Below are positions 1-4,496 of a stretch of 6,177 nt of DNA, piece after piece. The position numbers and the translations under genes were made by a program. The notes beneath the pieces were generated by a model. It saw nothing but the letters and a program-made list of their open reading frames with translations, searched no databases and had not been told where the DNA came from. The stretch comes from an uncultured Lachnospiraceae bacterium (lineage in GTDB: Bacteria > Bacillota > Clostridia > Lachnospirales > Lachnospiraceae). How positions within the stretch are numbered: position 1 is the stretch's first letter; each line of letters begins with the position of its first letter. The stretch is taken from the NCBI GenBank assembly GCA_947594335.1, contig CANQEC010000154.1, positions 1 to 6,177 of the forward strand. The letters run 5' to 3'.

Positions 1-109
1 GCACACGCTTACCCTGTATCTGAAGCCGGAAGAAAATAAGGCGTATTTTGTGGTAAACGGCGATATCACCGGTTCCGTGCCGCTTGACCCGCCCCAGGAA
101 GCAGACTGA
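1..109 (+). CDS. 3' end of a DUF6465-like protein (partial)
   Basis: The reading frame is open from the window edge to a TGA at 107-109 and gives about 35 C-terminal residues. They include TLYLKPEENKAYFVVNGD, followed by ITGSVPL and a short acidic end. A C-terminal 'YxKPEExxAYYVxNG' strand pair ending in a small beta hairpin is what I recall of DUF6465, a protein family of unknown function common in Lachnospiraceae; these proteins usually have a Lys/Ala-rich N-terminal part, which lies outside the window. The gene runs toward the minus-strand SASP gene and a hairpin separates the two. The frame and stop are seen directly. The family name is from memory of the motif, and no function can be given. 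Confidence 0.6.
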   Translation, partial: HTLTLYLKPEENKAYFVVNGDITGSVPLDPPQEAD

Positions 110-156
110 AAAATGGTAAGGAAGGCTGTGCGCAGACCCATATAAGGGAAATGACG

Positions 157-189
157 ATCGGGCAGGAAGCAGACTGCCTCCTGCCCGAT
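157..189. terminator. Hairpin between convergent genes, possible bidirectional terminator
   Basis: An 11-bp perfect inverted repeat (ATCGGGCAGGA at 157-167, TCCTGCCCGAT at 179-189) encloses an 11-nt loop. It lies between the 3' ends of the DUF6465-like gene (+) and the SASP gene (-), where a shared terminator is expected. Neither side has a clean T-run: rightward it is followed by TCGATCC, leftward by CGTCATTTCCC. If it terminates, it is a weak or factor-assisted intrinsic terminator. The related string CTGCCCGGCAG at 206-216, between the hairpin and the SASP stop codon, is itself nearly palindromic. Confidence 0.55.
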
Positions 190-228
190 TCGATCCGCAG
201 TATCCCTGCCCGGCAGATGGTTCGGTTT

Positions 229-540
229 TTACATCTGGGTCATGCTTCCGGTTCCCACAGACTGTGTGGGTACACCTGTGCCCGTGCCTGTGCCGCCGGC
301 TGCTGTGCCGCTGCCTGTGGACTGCATCATGGTTCCTGTGCCGGACATCTGGCGCTCCTGCGCCTCGATCATTTTCCGGACCATGTTTCCGCCTACAGAA
401 CCGTTCTGTCTGGATGTCAGATTACCGTTGTAACCATTCGTAAGCGGTACGCCCAGTTCATTTGCTACTTCAAATTTGAAACGGTCCATTGCACTTTTGG
501 CTTCCGGTACAGCCGTTGTGTTAGATGAACGATTTGACAT
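229..540 (-). CDS. Alpha/beta-type small acid-soluble spore protein with Gly/Thr-rich C-terminal tail
   Basis: This is a 103-residue protein. Residues about 10-65 are a recognisable alpha/beta SASP: VPEAKSAMDRFKFEVANELG, then LTSRQNGSVGGNMVRKMIEAQE. SASPs of this type coat DNA in the forespore, shift it toward an A-like form and protect it from UV and chemical damage. They are degraded at germination by the GPR protease, whose recognition site corresponds to the E24-V25-A26-N27 region. Family members are typically 60-70 residues. This one adds about 38 residues (66-103) made almost entirely of Gly, Thr, Ser, Met and Gln. The tail DNA has short slippage-prone hexamer repeats (GTGCCY-like at 275-294). 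The start is fixed by a strong AAAGGAGG (549-556 on the complement), 8 nt before the ATG. Expression in the forespore under sigma G is expected for the family. Confidence 0.93.
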   Translation of the reverse strand: MSNRSSNTTAVPEAKSAMDRFKFEVANELGVPLTNGYNGNLTSRQNGSVGGNMVRKMIEAQERQMSGTGTMMQSTGSGTAAGGTGTGTGVPTQSVGTGSMTQM

Positions 541-611
541 TTCAAACGCCTCCTTTGTTTTTCTTCTGTTTTTCTGTCGTTATTTTTGTGTGCAGTTTTT
601 TGCTGCGATTT

Positions 612-618
612 TAGTATG
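612..618 (-). promoter_or_regulatory. Candidate forespore (sigma F/G-type) -10 element for the SASP gene
   Basis: Read on the minus strand this is CATACTA, an exact match to the CATNNTA -10 pattern of sigma G promoters, 72 nt upstream of the SASP start codon. The matching -35 (GNATR, 17-18 nt upstream) is poor: the sequence there is around AGATTATA. Position and gene type support it, but a seven-base degenerate match alone is weak. Confidence 0.4.
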
Positions 619-670
619 TGCGTCATGCCGGATTATAATCTGGTAATTGCTGGAGCCGGCGCTTTTTTAG

Positions 671-704
671 AAGACTGCATTTTCCTTAAGGACAGTCTTT
701 TTTT
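671..704 (+). terminator. Orphan rightward intrinsic terminator upstream of rsmD
   Basis: AAGACTG (671-677) pairs with CAGTCTT (693-699), and Ts continue to 704, giving a typical intrinsic terminator tail on the plus strand. The loop contains the palindrome TCCTTAAGGA (683-692), which could form an alternative fold. There is no convincing plus-strand gene between the SASP start (540) and this site. It therefore either insulates rsmD from transcription antisense to the SASP or ends an unrecognised small RNA. The stem is only 7 bp and AT-rich. No T-run follows it on the minus strand, so it is directional. Confidence 0.55.
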
Positions 705-720
705 CGTATCGTTTCCCCTA

Positions 721-749
721 TTGACATCATCTCCATTAAAAATTATAAT
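721..749 (+). promoter_or_regulatory. Perfect-consensus vegetative promoter for rsmD-coaD cluster
   Basis: TTGACA (721-726) and TATAAT (744-749) are separated by exactly 17 bp (727-743), so both hexamers and the spacer match the sigma-70/sigma-A consensus. Transcription would start near 755-757, leaving a leader of roughly 24 nt before the rsmD ATG at 780. The spacer is AT-rich. It lies just after the orphan terminator, so rsmD and the genes behind it should have an independent, strong housekeeping promoter. Confidence 0.88.
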
Positions 750-779
750 AAGGCAAAATGGGCAGTGAAAGGAACAGGT

Positions 780-1355
780 ATGAGAGTTATTGCGGGGAAA
801 GCGCGCAGGCTTTTGCTGAAAACAGTCCCGGGATCTGATACGAGACCGACAACAGACAGGATTAAGGAAACGCTGTTTAATATCCTGCAGAATGAGCTTT
901 ATGATATCCGGTTTCTCGATCTGTTCAGCGGAAGCGGCGGAATAGGGATTGAAGCGTTAAGCCGGGGGGCGCGGACGGCCTTTTTTGTAGACAGCAGCAA
1001 AGCGGCCGTATCCTGTATCAGAGAAAATCTGGAGACTACACGTCTGGCGCCGCAGGCGAGAGTGTTTTCGTGTGATGTTATGACGGCGCTTGGAAGGCTC
1101 GAAAAGGAAGAGCCGTTTCAGATCATATTTATGGATCCTCCTTATGGAAAAGAGCTCGAACGCCGTGTCCTGGAATATTTTTCAGTCCGGCATGTGTCTT
1201 TTGTGGATCAGGAGACGCTGATCATCGTGGAAGCGTCGATTGGGACGGATTTTTCCTATACGGAATCGCTGGGATATACTGTTTTGCGGGAGAAAAGCTA
1301 CAAGACGAACAAACATGTTTTCTTAAAATTACAGAGAAAGGGTTACGTTTTGTAA
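780..1355 (+). CDS. rsmD: 16S rRNA (guanine966-N2)-methyltransferase RsmD
   Basis: This 191-residue protein, the usual length for RsmD, transfers a methyl group from S-adenosylmethionine to N2 of G966 (E. coli numbering) in the small ribosomal subunit. It opens with the family signature MRVIAGKARRLLLKTVPG followed by DTRPTTDRIKETLFNIL (about 20-36), which is very characteristic. The SAM-binding motif is LDLFSGSGGIGIEAL (about 46-60). An acidic residue after the second strand (D71) fits cofactor ribose binding, and the amino-methylase motif DPPYG is at 119-123. A GTG at 765 is in frame, but I choose the ATG at 780: AAAGGA at 768-773 sits 6 nt ahead of it, and the promoter at 721-749 would leave almost no leader for the GTG. 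In B. subtilis the orthologue ylbH also precedes coaD. The gap to coaD is 15 nt, so they are co-transcribed. Confidence 0.96.
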   Translation: MRVIAGKARRLLLKTVPGSDTRPTTDRIKETLFNILQNELYDIRFLDLFSGSGGIGIEALSRGARTAFFVDSSKAAVSCIRENLETTRLAPQARVFSCDVMTALGRLEKEEPFQIIFMDPPYGKELERRVLEYFSVRHVSFVDQETLIIVEASIGTDFSYTESLGYTVLREKSYKTNKHVFLKLQRKGYVL

Positions 1356-1370
1356 CAGACAGGGACGCTT

Positions 1371-1865
1371 ATGAAAATTGCTGTATATCCGGGCAGCTTT
1401 GACCCGGTAACGAAAGGACACCTCGATATTATTCAGAGGGCATCTGCCCTTGTCGATAAGCTGGTGGTCGGCGTGCTGAATAATAATGCGAAAACCCCAT
1501 TGTTTTCAGCTGAGGAACGTGTTAATATGATAAAGGATGTTACGGGGGATCTGAAGAACGTGCAGGTGGAAGCGTTTTCGGGACTTTCTGTTGATTTTGT
1601 GCGTAAATGCAATGCGGGATTCATTGTCCGGGGACTCAGAGCCGTTACGGATTTTGAATATGAACTTCAGATGGCGCAGACGAACAGAAGCATGGACCGC
1701 GGGGTTGACACGATCTTTTTTACGACGGAGCTGAATTATGCCTATATCAGTTCCACAATCGTAAAGGAGGTTGCGTGGTACGGCGGAGACATTTCTGGTT
1801 TTGTTCCTCGGAAAGTGGCTGAGCATGTATACCGGAAGATACATGACAGGAAAAGACAGGATTGA
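1371..1865 (+). CDS. coaD: Phosphopantetheine adenylyltransferase (coenzyme A biosynthesis)
   Basis: CoaD catalyses the penultimate step of coenzyme A synthesis in the cytoplasm: 4'-phosphopantetheine plus ATP gives dephospho-CoA plus pyrophosphate. The protein has 164 residues, as usual for bacterial CoaD, which forms a hexamer. Diagnostic segments are the N-terminal nucleotidyltransferase motif YPGSFDPVTKGH (6-17, with the T/HxGH signature at 14-17), RGLRAVTDFEYE (88-99) and the ATP-binding ISSTIVKE (126-133). The family more often has ISSSLVKE or ISSTLVKE, so this is a conservative variant. AGGGA at 1361-1365 is a modest ribosome binding site, 5 nt from the ATG. The short distance to rsmD upstream and the 26-nt gap downstream fit one operon. 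No key residue is missing. Confidence 0.97.
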   Translation: MKIAVYPGSFDPVTKGHLDIIQRASALVDKLVVGVLNNNAKTPLFSAEERVNMIKDVTGDLKNVQVEAFSGLSVDFVRKCNAGFIVRGLRAVTDFEYELQMAQTNRSMDRGVDTIFFTTELNYAYISSTIVKEVAWYGGDISGFVPRKVAEHVYRKIHDRKRQD

Positions 1866-1891
1866 TAGTAAGAAAGTAAGGAGAGAGCATT

Positions 1892-2509
1892 ATGAGCAGC
1901 AGAATTGAGCAGATTATTGAAGAGATCGAGGAGTTTGTGGACAGTTGTAAGTTCCAGCCTCTTTCATCGACGAAAATTGTCGTGAATAAGGAAGAACTGG
2001 AAGAACTTCTTCGTGAACTTCGCATGAAGACTCCGGATGAGATTAAGCGCTATCAGAAGATCATCAGCAACAAGGATGCAATTCTTGCGGACGCGCAGTC
2101 CAAGGCGGAAGCGATCATTGCGGACGCGCAGGTTCAGGCTCAGAGGATCGTGGGAGAGAGTGAAACGATGCAGACTGCGTATCAGCAGGCGAACGAGCTG
2201 ATTGAACAGACGAACGCCCAGGCCCAGGAGATATTGGACAAGGCGACAGAGGACGCAAACAGTATCCGTGTCAGCGCGATTCAGTATACAGATGAGATGC
2301 TTGAGAACCTTGAAAAGATCATGAGCCATACGCTTGAGGCAGCCGGTGCAAAATACAGTAATTTTATCAATTCTATCCAGTCCTGTTATGACATTGTAAA
2401 CAAAAACAGGATGGAGCTTTCTCCGCAGGCAGCACCGGCGCCGGCCGCCAGTTATACGCCGCCGGCAGTACCGTCAGAAGAGGAAGCCGCAGACAAGACT
2501 GAAGAGTAG
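1892..2509 (+). CDS. Uncharacterised coiled-coil protein with 11-residue repeats
   Basis: This 205-residue soluble protein is not recognised as a named enzyme. Residues 1-45 are a charged helical region (EQIIEEIEEFVDSCKF, then KEELEELLRELR). Residues 64-129 form a continuous predicted helix in 11-residue steps: ILADAQSKAEA, IIADAQVQAQR, then IVGESETMQTA and three looser units. Residues 130-175 are a further amphipathic helix, and 178-205 an Ala/Pro-rich then acidic, probably disordered tail. Hendecad helices of this kind occur in the F-type ATPase b subunit and in DivIVA-like proteins. Homologues tend to be labelled 'ATPase' or 'ATP synthase subunit' on that basis, but there is no membrane anchor and no Walker motif here, so such labels are unsafe. 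A strong AAGGAGAG (from 1877) precedes the ATG by about 6 nt. It is the last gene of the rsmD-coaD unit. A scaffold or division/sporulation role is only a guess. Confidence 0.85.
   Translation: MSSRIEQIIEEIEEFVDSCKFQPLSSTKIVVNKEELEELLRELRMKTPDEIKRYQKIISNKDAILADAQSKAEAIIADAQVQAQRIVGESETMQTAYQQANELIEQTNAQAQEILDKATEDANSIRVSAIQYTDEMLENLEKIMSHTLEAAGAKYSNFINSIQSCYDIVNKNRMELSPQAAPAPAASYTPPAVPSEEEAADKTEE
2085..2131 (+). repeat. Two identical 14-bp copies, 33 bp apart, inside the coiled-coil gene
   Basis: TTGCGGACGCGCAG occurs at 2085-2098 and again at 2118-2131. The offset of 33 bp equals 11 codons, matching the protein hendecad (ADAQ at residues 66-69 and 77-80). The third and later units have diverged, so this could be a recent internal duplication or strong codon-level constraint. 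Confidence 0.8.
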
Positions 2510-3418
2510 GATTCCGGTTGCGTGTGATACTGCAAGCAGGGTGATGATCACCCTGCTTTTTAAATACGAGAGGGCTGTTTTTCGATCCATGGACGCGATG
2601 CTGACCGTCTGCGCGAACGCCGAAAAACCGCCGAATGCGCAGACTGCGCCAAGAAGCGTCACGGTCAGGGGCAGCGGAAGATTCCATGAAACGACAAAGG
2701 AGATACCGGTTGTGATTTCGAGGCTTGCCGCAAGAAAACGCCCGGGGAGGCTTTTGGAGGGAAAGATGCGGTTCGCTGCGGTCCCAAGCAGGGAGAAAAC
2801 GGTGATGTATGCGCCCAGGTGTACCGTTTGAGTGACGGCGCTCTGAATGCATGCGTCGATCTCCCGAAAGCTGACCGAAAGATCCGGACGATGGGATGCC
2901 CTGTCCTGCGCCGGGAAGTTCTGCGCGGGTCTGGTCATCAGGGCGTACAGCAGAGACGACCCGGAAACGCAGGCGAGGAAAAAAATACCGTATTCCGGTT
3001 TTCCAAGCTGTCTGTAAGCAAGAAATGAAAAAAGAAAAGCGGGACTTACGTTGTTGACAAAGCCGTAAAGCCAGGCTGCTTCCTGTTCGGAGATCCGGTT
3101 CTGGTCGCGCAGGTCGTGCGTGACTTTCGCGCCCATGGGGAACCCGCAGAGAAATCCGATCAGGATTGCAAAGCATCCGTCGGCTGAACAGCGAAACAGA
3201 CGGCATACAGGTTTTAACAGCCATCCGGGGAGCCATTCGGTCAGCTGAAGACGGACCATCAGTCCGGATAAAATCATAAAGGGGAACAGAACGGGAAGGA
3301 CAGAGCGGTACCAGAGCGAGAGCCCGAAGCTCACCGCTTCAAGCGCTTCCTGCGGGAAACGAAGCAGGTAAAAGAAAAGCAGGAATATCAGTGCGGTAAA
3401 ATAATATTTTTTCTGCAT
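2474..3418 (-). CDS. ylbJ: YlbJ-like sporulation integral membrane protein (nucleoside-recognition/gate family)
   Basis: This is a hydrophobic protein of 314 residues with roughly eight membrane segments (about 6-20, 38-57, 82-100, 118-136, 143-161, 195-213, 240-270, 289-312). It carries the YlbJ hallmarks: LPVLFPFMILSGLM (41-54), GFLCGFPMGAKV (88-99), RISEQEAAWLYGFVNNVSPAFL (108-129), EITTGIS (234-240) and AFGGFSAFAQ (261-270). YlbJ belongs to the nucleoside-recognition/gate membrane family and in B. subtilis is a mother-cell (sigma E) gene affecting spore properties. The transported substrate is unknown. At 314 residues it is shorter than the roughly 400 of the B. subtilis protein, but N- and C-terminal motifs are both present, so it looks intact. 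AAAAGG (complement of about 3427-3432) is a moderate ribosome binding site. Its last 12 codons overlap the end of the convergent coiled-coil gene. Confidence 0.88.
   Translation of the reverse strand: MQKKYYFTALIFLLFFYLLRFPQEALEAVSFGLSLWYRSVLPVLFPFMILSGLMVRLQLTEWLPGWLLKPVCRLFRCSADGCFAILIGFLCGFPMGAKVTHDLRDQNRISEQEAAWLYGFVNNVSPAFLFSFLAYRQLGKPEYGIFFLACVSGSSLLYALMTRPAQNFPAQDRASHRPDLSVSFREIDACIQSAVTQTVHLGAYITVFSLLGTAANRIFPSKSLPGRFLAASLEITTGISFVVSWNLPLPLTVTLLGAVCAFGGFSAFAQTVSIASMDRKTALSYLKSRVIITLLAVSHATGILLFSLVCGFLF
2535..2561 (+). terminator. Strong intrinsic terminator of the rsmD-coaD-coiled-coil operon
   Basis: A 10-bp perfect stem (AGCAGGGTGA at 2535-2544, TCACCCTGCT at 2548-2557) has a 3-nt loop and is followed by a T-run to 2561. 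It begins 25 nt after the stop codon of the coiled-coil gene. It works rightward only: on the minus strand the stem is preceded by As and followed by TGCAGTATC. It lies wholly within the ylbJ coding sequence (residues about 286-295). Confidence 0.9.
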
Positions 3419-3450
3419 TGGCGTACCTTTTTTGCAGCCTGTTTACAGGT

Positions 3451-3480
3451 ATCCTATGCCGGAATGAAAAAGACTATGCC
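3451..3480 (-). promoter_or_regulatory. Candidate sigma E-type promoter for ylbJ
   Basis: On the minus strand, GCATAGT (complement of 3473-3479) and CATAGGAT (complement of 3451-3458) are 14 bp apart. The sigma E pattern in B. subtilis is roughly KMATATT, 14-15 bp, CATACANT, so this matches 6 of 7 and 6 of 8 positions with the correct spacing. It would start transcription about 25-30 nt ahead of the ylbJ ATG. Mother-cell control agrees with what is known for ylbJ. The match is by eye only. Confidence 0.5.
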
Positions 3481-3511
3481 AGGGAAAGGTCCCGGGAGTT
3501 TTCAGATAGAG

Positions 3512-3540
3512 TCATAAACTGCCGGAATCATTCATATATA
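3512..3540 (+). promoter_or_regulatory. Candidate sigma E-type promoter for the M23 peptidase gene
   Basis: TCATAAA (3512-3518) and CATATATA (3533-3540) are 14 bp apart, resembling the same sigma E pattern (5 of 7 and about 6 of 8). It lies about 33 nt before the M23 gene start and points away from the ylbJ candidate. Because the -10 is AT-rich, a chance match is quite possible. Confidence 0.4.
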
Positions 3541-3573
3541 TAGAAGGAATGTCAAGGTTGTTCCAGGTGGCAT

Positions 3574-4401
3574 ATGAAAACAAGAGCTGTCTGTTTTTGC
3601 GCTCTGCTGATTCTTCTGGCGGCTGTGTGCGGAGATTTTTCAGATATTCTGTGCAGAAAAATGATCGTCTCCCGGATTTCGCGGTCCGAACCTGAAAATG
3701 ATGCCTTCAGGAGTATGCGGCTGGATGAAAGCTGGCTTCGGATTCTGCCTGTATTGTGCAGGGAAAGCGGGAACCCTCCCTCGGAATTTCTGACGCCGTG
3801 CATGCTGCTGGGAGCGTTTGAAATCCCTGCCGGCATTTTGCGGTTTGACCTTGAAGATTATCTGAGGCTGCGTTATTTTCTTCTGCGGCGCGCGGGAAGG
3901 AACTATAAGAAGTTTCAGAGCGCCTATCAGGCAATCTGGGACGACGTCGCCTGCTTTCCCGTATCGGAGTCGGGAATGGTTTACGAGAACAGCTGGATGT
4001 TTGAGCGCAGTTACGGCGGAAAACGGGGACACGAGGGAACGGATCTGATCCCGCCCCGCAATCTTTCCGGTTATTACCGTATTGTCAGCATGACGGACGG
4101 AGTTGTCGAAAAAGCAGGATGGCTTGAGAAAGGGGGGTACCGGATCGGAATTCGAAGTCCTTCGGGCGGTTACTATTATTATGCCCATTTTGATTCCTAT
4201 GCGGAGAATTTTTATGTCGGCCAGCCGATCGGCGCAGGACAGTTTCTCGGTTATATGGGGGATACCGGATACGGGCCTGAGGGAACGCGGGGGCAGTTTG
4301 ACGTACACCTCCATGTGGGAATATACATTGAGACAGACAGAACAGAAGAACTGAGCGTCAACCCATACTGGGTGCTCAGATATGCAGAAATATACAAGTA
4401 G
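3574..4401 (+). CDS. Exported M23 (LytM-type) zinc metallopeptidase, likely peptidoglycan endopeptidase
   Basis: This 275-residue protein has a hydrophobic N-terminal stretch (about 5-19) that would act as a signal peptide or membrane anchor. The Cys at 19 does not sit in a good lipobox. Residues about 45-130 form a family-specific region ending FQSAYQAIWDDVACFPV (114-130), which I cannot assign to a known fold. Residues 150-250 are an M23 domain with the complete metal and catalytic set: H153 and D157 in GHEGTD, H205 in YYYAHF, and H245 and H247 in DVHLH. M23 enzymes cleave peptide bonds in peptidoglycan, and since all ligands are present it is probably active, unlike degenerate members such as SpoIIQ. 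It diverges from ylbJ, which suggests a role in spore formation or envelope remodelling (inference). The ribosome binding site is weak: AGGTGG at 3565-3570 is only 3 nt from the ATG. Confidence 0.88.
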   Translation: MKTRAVCFCALLILLAAVCGDFSDILCRKMIVSRISRSEPENDAFRSMRLDESWLRILPVLCRESGNPPSEFLTPCMLLGAFEIPAGILRFDLEDYLRLRYFLLRRAGRNYKKFQSAYQAIWDDVACFPVSESGMVYENSWMFERSYGGKRGHEGTDLIPPRNLSGYYRIVSMTDGVVEKAGWLEKGGYRIGIRSPSGGYYYYAHFDSYAENFYVGQPIGAGQFLGYMGDTGYGPEGTRGQFDVHLHVGIYIETDRTEELSVNPYWVLRYAEIYK

Positions 4402-4436
4402 ATGTATAAAAACACTATCCAGCAGGACTATAGTGA

Positions 4437-4465
4437 TTGCATCCAGGACGGATGTGTGCTAAAAT
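4437..4465 (+). promoter_or_regulatory. Extended -10 promoter for the alarmone synthetase gene
   Basis: TTGCAT (4437-4442) and TAAAAT (4460-4465) are separated by 17 bp. TGC directly before the -10 gives the TGn extension that compensates for a weak -35. The predicted start lies near 4472, about 25 nt before the ATG. A small inverted repeat (CACTAT 4413-4418, ATAGTG 4430-4435) ends just before the -35 and might be an operator or a weak terminator stem for the M23 gene, but it has no T-run. Confidence 0.6.
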
Positions 4466-4496
4466 CTATGAAATCAGTTTGACAGGAGAATGAAAC

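Noticed and set aside
275..294. Hexamer repeats in the SASP tail as a CRISPR-like or regulatory array
   Set aside because: The units are very short, imperfect and in frame; they are explained by alternating Gly/Thr codons.
151..528. Plus-strand open frame of 125 codons over the SASP gene
   Set aside because: It is the antisense of the SASP; Cys/His/Ala-rich translation reflects the low-complexity tail DNA. It also starts inside the intergenic hairpin region and lacks a good ribosome binding site.
586..768. Plus-strand open frame of 60 codons upstream of rsmD
   Set aside because: It runs through the orphan terminator and the rsmD promoter, lacks a ribosome binding site and has no family resemblance.
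765..779. GTG at 765 as the rsmD start
   Set aside because: The predicted transcript start at 755-757 leaves too little leader, and AAAGGA at 768-773 fits the ATG at 780, which gives the canonical MRVIAGKARR N-terminus.
2373..3236. Long open frame of 287 codons on the minus strand
   Set aside because: It lies in a different frame of the same strand as ylbJ, is rich in Arg, Ser and Pro, has no recognisable motif and also runs antisense into the coiled-coil gene. The ylbJ frame carries clear family motifs and membrane segments.
3533..3543. TATATATA run as a vegetative -10 or protein-binding palindrome
   Set aside because: No TTGACA-like -35 lies at a suitable distance, and short AT runs are common; the sigma E-like reading fits the spacing better.
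3640..4314. Minus-strand open frame of 224 codons opposite the M23 gene
   Set aside because: It is antisense to a gene with intact catalytic motifs, has no ribosome binding site I can see, and its composition is that of a shadow frame.
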